The translations under genes were made by a program, and so were the position numbers. The notes under the pieces were generated by a model. The model was not told the origin of the DNA. It worked only from the letters and a program-made list of their open reading frames with translations, and ran no database searches. Shown here piece after piece: positions 45,504 through 57,600 of a stretch of 64,000 bases of DNA; within the stretch, counting starts at the first letter, position 1; the number at the start of each line of letters is the position of its first letter. The DNA is from Onchocerca lupi (lineage: Eukaryota > Nematoda > Chromadorea > Rhabditida > Onchocercidae). The stretch lies in contig JAOVVO010000044.1 in the NCBI GenBank assembly GCA_028564675.1, positions 62,001 through 126,000 of the forward strand, written 5' to 3'.

Positions 45504-48500
45504 GCTGGATCCAACTATGCGGAGCGTGGCCGAGACAGCTAGTTATGGAGGCCGGCTACGCTTCTCGTGTCCGACTCCAACTAGTTTATATAAATAAAAA
45601 TATCAATGTTCGTTTGTTCAAAATCTCAAATCTCCAAAAGTTTTTAAATACGCGCCTTATCTGTATTAATTCAAAATCTTAAATATAGGGAAATCCTTAC
45701 CTAATGCTTTGAATTTTTGACACAAAGTTGCATTCGGATATGCGCTTGTTTTCACACACATTGCTGCAGCTCAGTCTGGTTAAGTAGAAAAAAGAAAAGA
45801 AAGCGCATGTTTCTGGTGTTGCGGAAGAAAATTGATACTTTGTAAGTTGATTTCTAGTTGGTTGGATTGGAGATTGATTTTTGCAATTATGGTTCGGCGT
45901 AGATAACTGATGGTTTGTTCCATATTCGCCTTTGCTATTAAAAACATACAAAGCGCACATAAACGTGGAATACTGTAACACCGTCAAATCGATCAAATAT
46001 TTTTGTAAGTACATGAATAAAGGCAACAACATGGCAGTTTTCGGAGTGCAGCCAGAAAGAAGTGATAGGAATGTGATATTACATATCGATTAAATCGTAC
46101 AGTATGGACTGGAAGATACATAACTGCAAATATGCAACAGACAGTCCTTTAATCCATCGGCTACAACGTTAACTGCTTTCTTCATATTATGTTAAAACGA
46201 CGCATTTGCGAAAAACTGCTATATCCGGAAGTGCCTGCGTATTACACATGGAATGCGAATAGAAAATCATTTGAACAACGCAAAGGAGGAGAACCAATTG
46301 ATGGACAACCTGGCATATTCAAGCAAACTACAATAGGCAGATTGTACACTTTGCATCCTGATCAAGACGAATGCATCTTCCTTCACATGTTGTTAGGAAA
46401 ATGTGCCTAGTCCAACCATCTTCCAGCAATTAAAATTTGTCAACAGCGTTACACATGCCACTTTCCTCAGTGCATGACAAACTTTGAATTTATTGGAGAA
46501 CGACCGACACTGGAATGCATGCATTTTAATGACGCATGCAACATGTCACATCCAAATCAAATTCGTACACTGCTTGCAATCATATTAACCGCCTACTCTC
46601 CATCCCCAACAAAGTTATGAGAGAAACGTAAATTGCATATAGCTGAAAATATTCTCCATCGAATACGCAACGAAAATTCAAATATGAACATGGATTTCAT
46701 AGCAGAAATCTACAACGAAGCATTGATAATGACTGAAAACTTGTGCTTTCGCAAACAAAATTACAACACGATTGATGTCATATATGCAATCAAATATTCC
46801 TAACTAACGCTTGAGCAAAAAACCATTTATGATCAAATAAAGCAAATTGTCAATAAAGGAGTAGAAGAAATCTTTTTTTTTAGATTCTCCAGGAGAAACC
46901 GGTAAAACATTCCTAATTAGATTGATTTTGGCTGCAACTTGATCCCAAAAATAACATAGTCTTAGATTTTGCATCATCCGGAATAGCTGCAACATTGCTA
47001 CCAACTGAAAAAACTCTCATTCCGTTTTGAAATTGCCATTGAGCATAAAATTCATTGAAACTCCCGCATGCAATATTTCCAAAACATCGGGCATAGGAAA
47101 AGTATTGCAAAATGGAAACTTATTGTTTGGGATAAATGTGCAACGGCGCACAAAAAATCGGTTGAGCTCTTGATCGATCATTGTAATATCAGACCATATT
47201 GTTTGCAGGAGATTTCAGGTAAACATTACCTGTAATATCTCGATCGACAGCAGCGGACGAAATAAATGCTTGCTTCAAATACTTCACTTTATGGCGACAC
47301 ATAAAGACGTGAATAATATTGTGAAATTCACCGAACGTCTTTGTTCTTGGTCGTAATAGTTCGTTCCTCATCTAATCGTTATTCTTATAATTGGTTTGAA
47401 TATTGGGAAATATTTTTTCAACCAACTCTTTTAACTTTACTAAATTGCAGAAGTTATGAGGCAATGAAATTCGTCCTACGATCAGATCAACCGGCATCTT
47501 TCCATTACCAATTTCCAGCAATTGATGTGAGAATATTCCAGCTGATCGATCGTATTGCAGCTGAACACGCATATTGTAGTCAATTCTAACATTCAAAGCG
47601 AGGCAATCACAAACAAGTCCGTCGACAATTAAATTGTGGAAGCAGATAAAGCTGTTAATTATCCAACAGAACTCTTGAATTCACTCGATCTGCCAGGGAA
47701 GCCACCGACGTACTGCAATTGAAAATTGGCTTGCCAATTATCATGTTGCGAAATATCAACCAGCCAAAACTTTGCAACGGCACTCATCTTGCAGTGAAAA
47801 AAATTAATGAGCAATGTCTTAAAGGAACAATCTTGACAAGACCATTCAGAGGTGAAGATATCTATATTCCTCGCATTCCTATGATTCCAACGGACATGCC
47901 ATTTCAGTTTAAGCGATTGCAATTCCCGATTCGATTGACATTTGCACCCACCATCAACAAAACTGAAGGTCAATTTTTGTTATTGATCTAGAGACTGATT
48001 GCTTCTCACATGGACAATTACATATTATGTGTTCTAGAATCGGTAACCTGACAATCTTCATGTCTACACAGAATAACAAAAAAAAAAATTGTATACCCAC
48101 AAGTAATGTGAAGTAAATCTCTTGAATGAAACATTTCATTATACACAATCATGACCTCGACATTTGTGCGACGCCACTACATTTCCCGCAAATCAAAAAT
48201 AAACGAATTACAGTCCTTACAAAGCAAAAAACATACGAAAAACTTAAATTACTTGCCGCATTTTTTAAAAACACGCGCCTATTCGGATGCAACGCGGTAT
48301 AAAAATTTCAAATCAATCGATGAAGAAAACGTTGGAGGAAGTAGCGCAGTCAATGCAGAAAGTAGGCGTGGTGAATAAATTCTGTCCACTCATGAAGGCG
48401 CGGTGCGAGGCGGAATCAAAAAATTCAGCCCGCTCATACGAGCGTGGTGTAGAGTGGACTCAAAAAATTTCGCTCGCTCACTTACTTTTGATTATCACGG

Positions 48501-48682
48501 ATGTGAAAAATGAAAGAAAGTATGTCTATATAAAAATGATGGCCTATTCGAATACAAATAAAGACTGGAAATCTACTTTTATAGAAATGTAGTCAAAATT
48601 TGAAAACAATCGGTGGAGAACTTGTGAAGTTCTGTCCAGGGTGAGAGGGAGCATTTACATTTTTATTTATATGGATTAACAT
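45504..48682 (+). mobile_element. Second decayed Helitron relic with Rep and helicase remnants
   Basis: The left edge has AGCTGGATCC and hairpin-forming GC-rich sequence, then CCAACTAGTTTATATAAATAAAAAT and GTTCGTTTGTTCAAAATC. The right edge (about 48528-48682) has GGCCTATTCGAATAC, AAACAATCGGTGGAGAAC and GCATTTACATTTTTATTTAT. The coding remnants read on the plus strand, opposite in orientation to the copy at 3.8-8.8 kb. A GC-richer patch (about 48390-48480, with CGCTCGCTCAC) may be a captured or nested segment. The element is broken by several stops and frameshifts. Confidence 0.8.
45911..47991 (+). pseudogene. Helitron RepHel protein remnant, multiply broken
   Basis: Fragments in order: 45911-46093 reads YSPLLLKTYKAHINVEYC then SIKYFCKYMNKGNNMAVFG, the end of the Helitron Rep domain including its paired tyrosines (Y-x3-Y followed by K). 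46189-46410 reads YPEVPAYYTWNANRKSF, DGQPGIFKQTTIGRLYTLHP and the start of the helicase N region. 46880-46925 has an intact Walker A (DSPGETGKTFLIRL). 47100-47215 has a decayed Walker B region. 47719-47991 gives the helicase C-terminus (LPIIMLRNINQPKLCNGTH, IPTDMPFQFKRLQFPIRL). The frames change repeatedly and there are internal stops, for example at 46091 and 46408. Confidence 0.85.
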
Positions 48683-49305
48683 TCGAAAATAAAACGAAAA
48701 AAAGATCCAAATTTTAACTGCAAGAAATGTCCACTGAAATAAAATTCAATGACGAAAAAAAATTTTTTTTAAAGACTAGATGACAAAGCATAATGTCATC
48801 ATTTTTTTTTTTTTTTTTTCATCTATAAATTCATACGATGAATAACATTTTATGTTCGATTGCTAATAATGAGAAAGAAAGCTTAGAATTCATTAACATA
48901 TAATCATTGCATGATTAATTTTTGAAAATCCATTTTTCAAATTAAAATACAATTTAGAGAATGCTAATATGAAAATGGAGCAAAAAACAAGCAGAAAAAA
49001 AAAAAATTAAAAATTCAATTTATTCATTAACTTTTCACTTTAAAACAATGCAAAATAAAATCGTACAAATGTGTATATGAGCATATAATTTTCTTAAATA
49101 ATGCTTAACATTGAACTTTTTCTTTTTTTTTGATCGAATCAATAGATTCATCTTATCTATCTCCTCCAAAATTTATCAATTTTCATCAATATAGAATATG
49201 TTACTAATAATATTCATATGCATACATATATATGCAAATGAATGGAACATACATAAATATCGAAATAATACAAACAAATCTAATTTGATAAATATGTTTC
49301 ATTGC

Positions 49306-49353
49306 TTGAATATATTAAAATTAAATCGCTTGAATATATTAAAATTAAATCGT
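49306..49353. repeat. 24-bp perfect tandem duplicate
   Basis: The 24-base unit CTTGAATATATTAAAATTAA followed by ATCG occurs twice in direct succession. Confidence 0.85.
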
Positions 49354-49891
49354 TGTGAATATATTTTTCATGTTAATTGATGAAATGTTCAAAGGTATGC
49401 ATATTAAAACAAATTAGAAGAGTTGTTTTCTTCAAGTTTTCTAAAATTTATGAAGAAATTTGTGGAAAAATTGCTGCATCACCAGAAATAAATTGATACT
49501 CATTGCATTGCTCACAATATCATGAAGGTTTTTTATTTTAGACAAGCACAAATTTTCATTATTCTAGGCTCAGTATGCATTCTAGACTCATTATAGATAA
49601 ACCTCTTTTTTAGATACAAATCGATATAAGTAAAGAAAAAGGACTGTTTAAAATTTGTCAAAATTCAGTAAATTTTTCTGGAAAAATTTGCAAAACGTGT
49701 TACCTGGCATTCTTTTAAACAATTTTTTAAAAAAAGAATCTAAAAAAATAAAAGAATAGTATAAATTTTTTTAATTTGAATTAGATTAAAAAAAATTCTT
49801 TCCCATGCTTTTTATTGTTTTTAATATTTAGACTCCAATATTTTTTTATTTTAAAGCAAACTGACAAAAACTTTTGCTTACCATAATTTGA

Positions 49892-50003
49892 TAATTATGC
49901 AAAACTTTTATTTTATTTATGTTAAAGCACAGTTGATACATTATGCAAAAGTTTTATTTTATCTGCGTTAATGCAAATTTGACACATTACACAAAACTTT
50001 TCA
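49892..50003. repeat. Imperfect tandem repeat, about 45-55 bp units
   Basis: Three diverged units, each containing ATTATGCAAAACTTTTATTT (variants ATTATGCAAAAGTTTTATTT and ATTACACAAAACTTTTCACT) followed by a GTTAA-GCA-TTGA(C/T)AC segment. Confidence 0.75.
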
Positions 50004-51095
50004 CTTATTTAATCAAATATAAATAGCTTTCGCGCAATTTTTGTTTACTACTGCCCATTAAACTATTAAAACTTCTAATCTAATTAATCATTCTAAATTC
50101 CGAAAATCATAATTTTTAACGAATACAAACAAAAAATAAATATACTAAATTTGGATAAATAATGATTAGTTCTGTGGAAGAAACAAGAATAAAATAGAAA
50201 ATTTAAGAAAAAAGAATGCAATTTGTTGATTATGAAATATGCCAAGAAAAAAGTAATAGTAAAAAGCAAACGAAATATTAATATGTCAAAGATTTACTTA
50301 AATCTTTGCAGATATAATTCTATCAAAACAATGATCAATAAAGTATTATAATACACAATAAAAAATGTGAAATCATATTATACAACATTACAATATATTA
50401 ATATCATTATTAGATATAAAGTTTATTCTGATTTATTATAGCATTACTTTATTTGTTCATTTATTTAATTAATTCGAATACATAAAAGATGTTTCAAGCA
50501 TTTTTAAATGATTAGTTTTTCTTAGCTAATTGACAAAGGAAAAACTATCGATGATTCAGATAAATTATCTTTATTTTATCTTAAAACTGAATAAAAGTTT
50601 AAAACTAAGTTTAAATAAATCAAATGCTATGTTAAATAAATGAGAAGCAAAAATTAGTCAATTGGTGAAATGCATCTTTAATCTATAAAACGATTGATAT
50701 GTTAATGATAAGGCATGTGCATGCTAAAATTTTCATCGAAAAGAATTAGCTTTAAATATTTCATTTTCTTAATGATTTCAAACTTTGAATAAAATCACGA
50801 ATTATTAAATAAGTTTTTAAGAAAGACATATCTGTGAAGTATTGTTATTAAAGGAAAAATTTTTCGGAATTTTTAAAAATTTCCAAAAAAACATTTGTTC
50901 GAATTAAGACCGAAAAAAAAAAGAATAAATAACGTATAATTAAATGTATACATACAGAAAGTCGCAAATTTTCAACTATAATAACAATCGATAATTGAAA
51001 TTATAAACTGGATTTACAACCGGATAGGAAATATCAATATTATCAATCACATGATGGAAATAATACTAGATCGAAGAGATACGGTAAAATTAACA

Positions 51096-54000
51096 CTACC
51101 AACCACTGGAACCAACATCACCAACGTATACATTTAACGATGACGAGACTAAATCCTGAAAGAATGGAAATAAACAATAATTTTTCTAGAAAATAAAAAG
51201 GAAGAAAAACACACGATAATATCTAAATAATTTAGAAGAATTTTTATATACTAATTTGCAATTTACTGCAAAAAGCGATTTAATATTTTGCTTAATTTTT
51301 TCCATTCATCAGAAATTCTCGAACAAAAAATTATTTTAAACATTTTTTTTTTTTTTTTTTTGAATAAGTGACTATTAAAATAAGTAGTTTTTAATAAATT
51401 ATTATTTGAAAATAAATATATGTCCAGAAAAACAATTTATCTTTTATTTAAAAAAAATAAAGTATAATCAAATCAATTTTTTCAGCAAAAATATGTAAAA
51501 AAGTTTTTGACATGAAATTTAAACAAATTAAAAAAAAAAAACCATTTCTTTAGTTCCATATTAAAAAAAAAAAAAGTAAACAATGGATGATAGTTAAATG
51601 ATACATTTTCTCGTTACCTATTTCTATTAATTCCTTTTACCATAATTAATTAGAATTACTTCGAAATAATGGTGATAGAAAAAATTGCTATCAATAAAAT
51701 ATCACAGATGACATTTTATTAATGTTTATTTCCTTTTTTTTGCCATCCTTATAAACTTTGGTAATAACATAATTGTTTAGAATATTTTCCAGGAATTATA
51801 CAACATTTAAAATTATAATTTCAAAAATATGTGACATTTTAAAATTTCCTGGTATTGATCAGTAATGTCCATATTTAAGCATTACATAATTTTCAATAAT
51901 TGCATAACCTTATCAATATGTTTTTTACTTCGAAAAGAGAAAATAAATGACAGCATAGGGAAGTTAATTAAAAAATTTGAAGTAGGTAAGAGAATTAATT
52001 AACCTGTCGTAGTGATGAATCATCTCGTTTAATGTAATGTTTTGGCGATAAATTATATTGTTGTTGTTGTTGGTAATCAATAATACAACGAATTATAGCA
52101 TTCCATTTTTCTTTTGCAAATAATTTTTTATAATTCAGTCCTGAACATATCTCTTCAATTTGTTTAGCATCTCGTGCTTTCAAAAGTGCTTCACGAAATG
52201 TCACATTATTTGTCACCAAACGACGCCATCGACCTGGAATTTTTTCAATTTAATGTAAAAAAAATAAAAAGAAAAAAATATCTTAATGATTTTATTTCAT
52301 CAAATAGATTCGCGGTATTATTAATCGATTTAATTATGTTTTTTTCCTGACAAATATATAAATAGAAATTTTAAAAAAACTGGGAAAATTTCAAAATAAA
52401 AAATTTAAATAAATAGCTTTGCTGAGTGAAAAAATATTAACCAAATTCTTGTTCTGTAAGTTTACGAGAGCCGATACCGCGTATTTTACTAACACATCGG
52501 ATCAAACTTTCAGTCGCAGGGTTCGAATCATGATAATTTGGTATATATGATATTCCTGAAAATAATTGATGATTAATCTGCTTGATTAAATTTTAAATTT
52601 GTTTTTCAATTTTAATTGCTTATGATCGAAAAATGTCTGAATCTATCTGATTGGCAAATATTTTTCATTCGACAGTTTCAAAATTCTAAACAATAGATAA
52701 TTCAACATTTTTCATCCAAAAAAGAAAAATAAAAAATTGAATTTCCAATATTTTCAAAATGTAGAATTTTTTATAAGAAAGTAGAGAATTTTTCTTCATT
52801 TTCAGAATCATTTTTTTTTCGAATTTAACTTATTTATTTATTCATAATTTTAAACTTTTGCTTTGCGATACAAATTTAAAAATACCTTCAAGTGTTGATT
52901 GTGATAATGCATCACCGTCACCGAGAGCCATCTCAGCGGATCGATAAATTTCAGTTATTGAACGAACTTCGGAAAGTTGATTTTCGCCAACTGCTAAATC
53001 ATCTGTTCGTAATGATGAACATCTGTTCAGACCAACCTAAATTGAAACTAATTAATAAATAATATATAAAATCTTAAACAATCAAATCTTATCATTCATC
53101 GCCTTCCATTTTATCAAAAGAAAGTAATTAAAAATTGAAATTTTAAATCAAAATTTTCATTCAATTTTACCGTTATATGATTGAAAATAAAAGGCAAAAT
53201 TGGCTAATAACCAGTTTAAAGCATAATAATTAAAATGCAATTTGAATAGAAATCAAAATGCAATTTGATAGTTTCACTAACTGCTTATCATATCCCGTGA
53301 TATATAAATAATCATAGAAGAAGTAGATAATATTTATTTCCATAAATTTCCAAAAATATATCTAAAAATCAAGTCACTATTTAAAATTGTATAAACAGAC
53401 TATTAGCCATTTTGCTTCCTATTTTCAGTCACATACTGATAAAATTTAGTCAAAAATTTTAACCTAAAATTAAAGATTTTTTATCACATTTAATATTACT
53501 AACATCATTATTCACATGTTTGCTAGATAAATTTGCTAGAATACGACTTCGCCATTCCGAATTACATTGTGAGACATTTTCCGTAGTAGTATTTCCGGAA
53601 TCGGTCGTTAACGATTGTTGTTGCGAATGATCTCTCGTTGAAACATTTCGCAGATTTCTCTCCGAATCAGTTGATGAACTAGATGACAATGATGAATTCA
53701 CATGTACTGTACTTTGTGCTGTTGCAGAAGATCTAAAATGTAATTAAAAATTCAAAATAAAAGTTGAAAGTTAAAATTGGAATTAAGTTTAGAAGAAACT
53801 TGCTCTTCAAAAACAGAACTATCTTTTCAGTTTGACTCTAATTTAAAACATAGTTAAATGTAATGCATCTAATTTTTTGGTCAAATTTTATAATAGTTAG
53901 ATTATATAATAATGGAATATATTTTGACTGTAGTTATAAGTAAAAATTTGGAAATAAATTGAAAATTGGGATTGAAGTTAAGATAGCAAAAGAAAAAAAG

Positions 54001-54644
54001 AAAACTCTCGAAAAGAAAGGAACAGATTTTGTCAAAAAGTTCTTTATTTCGATAAAATAAAACAAAAAAGAAGGTTTCGACAAGTTTTCGGAAGCATTAT
54101 TAATTACAATAAATTAACAAAGACAAACCTATCATTAGTTGTTTGAATGCTTGGCAATTGTTTCGATTTAGCGGTATTCCTTTCATTCCACCAAAGATCA
54201 TTAATGCCAAATTTACTAATTGTAATACCTAAAAAAAAAAAAATGCAACGAATCTTCAACTATATTTAAAAATTTTCGTCGATATTGTTTAATAAAATCT
54301 TACTTGAACTGAAATTAATTTTTTAAAGTTTTAAGAAATATTTATCCTAAAATAAAAATATGACAACATAATTTTAGAACATATAATTTTAATATTTTGC
54401 TTTACACTGAAAAGAAAAAAATCGATAAAAAATAAATCCTTCATTAAAGTTCGATTTTTCGAATAAGTTTTCAAATTTTTGGAAAATAATGCCGTAGTAA
54501 TTTTAATTTCATTCTAATTTCATAACTATTTTTTTTGTTCAACATTATATTTTATAAATTTCATCGAATTTTATTCTCTTTTTTTCTTTTCAACAATGTT
54601 CAAAAACTTCATTTATCCTTGAAATACTTGTTTCAAATACTTAA

Positions 54645-54675
<31 letters not shown>

Positions 54676-57600
54676 ACACTTATTTTTAGAAAAAAGTCCG
54701 AACTTTTTTGTTAAAAATAATACATTTTTTAAATTAAATAATGCATTATTAATAAGTTATGTATAAAATTTATTGAATAATCGAAAATAATTTGAAATAA
54801 AAAAGAGAAGGGGCAGAAAAAAGGACTATGAAAAAATTATTGATCATTTGAAAATTAAAGTAGTTATCTAATTTTTTTTACAAAATTAGCGAAAACTTTT
54901 TTCCCACAATGACAACTGATAATAAATTATTTGAACAAATTCAGAGAAAAAAATGGATAAGTCTAAAAAATTTATTGATCAATCACTTAAAATAACATTA
55001 ATAATGACAAATCGAATTACTGAATTCGAACAACAAGAAATTATTTCAACCATATTATTTTCTATGTTCTTTTTATCAATGTAAATTTCTTTAATTTGAT
55101 TTATTCTATTATTTCTTCATCAAAAATAGAATCATTTATGTATTTAAATAAAATTTAATTTTGCTTCATCCTTAATTTATCAATTTTCTTTTATTTTAAA
55201 GATCAAATGATCTTTTAGAGTAATAATATCAGTAAGATATTTACCGATTAATTTTATTTAAAAAAAAAGAAAGAATAAGAAAAAAAGGAACAGAATAATG
55301 ACTCGCTAAATTTGAAATTCAAAACGTAATAATTATGAAAAAAATTAATGCATTCTAATTCTTCATTTTGTGTGTTAAATCTAAATAATTTTTGTAACAC
55401 AGCTAAAATTTAAACCCTTTTAAAATTACATTTACCATCCAAAACTGACAAAAAAAAAGTCAAATTTATAAATAAGTTCAATCACTTCTTTGAAGTGAAT
55501 ATTTTTTGAAGAGAGAAAAAAAAAAAGAAAAAAGAAATTAGAAATAAAAAATTGATTTGATATAAAGCTTGTATAGTCTATATTAATCGAAAACTTCCAT
55601 AAAAATTCTTTTAAGCTGTAGAAATTGATTTTTTGTTTTTGAAAATTTTTTCAGCATTTCAGCAAACGAACCATTTGATGTTGCATGTTGTCCTTGCAAA
55701 TTTCTTCCTTTACATTCAATTCTCCATCGGAAACAAATGAAAGCAAACATTAGAATGAGAATGATAACGAATAAGCCACCAATTATCGATAAGAAAATAG
55801 GCCATGATATCAATGTGTTATCATCGTTATCATCCATTTCTTGACTTTCTGCAATTTCTCCAGTCGTTTCATTTGATGATACTGGTGGTATCAGAGCTTC
55901 TAATGATTCATCTTGCATCGAATTTGTTGACAAATCACTAAAAATCACTAAAAATTTTTAAAAGAATATTTCCCCTCATTTTTTGAGATTTTGAACGCTA
56001 TTATATGCATGCATAACTATTAGCTGCTATTTTCAAATGAAAAATGCATAAAATTTTGAATAAAACAAAAAAACAAGTTTTTTGCGAATAATTTGATAAA
56101 AATGAAGCAATAAAAATTAGGAAAGAAAAATTGAAATTTAAAAAAGTTCTGTTAAAGAAAAGAAAAAAAAATGAAAAAAACAACAAACGTTAAAGTGACA
56201 GCATTAAATGATGGATTTATGGATGGCATATCAAGTTGACTTATCTCTGGCAAACCATATGTACATTTAATGATAAATGTTTTATCACCAAATAAAATTA
56301 GAGCTGGATTTTTTCCAATTCGAATTCGATTTTGAAATACTCCTGCAGATGGCTAAAAATTCCGATATTAATAATGTGATAGATGACATGATGGATGAAA
56401 TTAATTGCAAATTTAAATCTTGAAAATCTTTCAAAATTGAAAATTTTCGAGTTTAATTTGAAAATTCTTTCGTAAGAACTGATTAAAACAAATATGATTA
56501 ATATGAAAGATTTCTCGACAAGAACTCTAGAAAAGTCTGAAAATTCCTAAATTTCCTTATTTCTTATCAATTTGAACCGATTGCGATCAAAGGATTAGAA
56601 GCAATTACTTATCAAGATAAAAATAATAACATAATTTGCTTTTAGGAGCTTTCTCATGGCTTTGTCATTTTCTGGCTATATGATAATTATGATAAATATG
56701 ATGAATAAGTTTCCTACTTTATTTCCGGAAATTTTTCATTTTTTTTCTCAAATATTTGCATTTTCTGGGATTTAATCCCTAACCAACCATTCTGTCGATC
56801 ACTTTTTTTTCATAAAACAAGATCTCAGAAGTTCTTATTTTCGATTTCCTTTTCTTGTACGAATATCGCATTATCAGGCACAAAAGTTTCGAATTTTTTT
56901 ATAGTCAGAAATTTTTGACACTTTTGTGCCTTATCGACTTAAAACCTTTTTTCATTTTCATCTTCGATCCTTATTTACACAAAATCAGTTCATGGAAGTT
57001 TTAAATTGGAATATATTAAAAAGGGGGATGAATTTTCGGTCCAGTTTTCATTTCATTCTTAAAAAGAGGAAGAAAATGAAAAAATTCCGGAAAATTAGCA
57101 CAAAAATTTTTGCAAGCAATCATCGACAAAGCAATTATTAATCAAATTTTTTTCTATCGAATTTTTTCCTTTTTTTGAATGGATCAAATTTTATCTCACA
57201 AAAAGTTGAAAAAGAAAAAAATATCATCCTAAATAAAGAAAATATAGATTTTCGGTCTATATAAATTAAAACTTGACTTTAACTTTAACTTTGAACATGT
57301 TAACTTGAGGTTGAATTTAAATTTGGGAAAAACTGATTTAAATTTAATCCGAATATTTACCTTACTAGTACAATAAAATTATACATACGCAGAAACATTA
57401 ACCGATTATATGATATATTAAAATTAAATCTGACGAAATTTCTAGTCCTAAATTTTGTTTCTTGAAATATGATAAACAAAAGACCTTTGGGAGGAATAAA
57501 AAATTTGTTATGTACATCCAAGCCTATTAAAATATCAATCAATTTTTAAGCTATTCTGCAATTCACTGAAGTTCGTTTTCAAACAGTGAAATTTGTTTGC

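Larger units (their letters stand above)
48683..51095. other. AT-rich intergenic region
   Basis: No exon is supported. Apart from two short tandem repeats listed separately, only poly-A/T runs are seen (for example 48803-48819). The open frame at 49198-49380 is repeat-derived and low complexity. Confidence 0.6.

Noticed and set aside
45697..46032. Minus-strand open frame over the second Helitron
   Set aside because: It is the shadow of the plus-strand Rep remnant.
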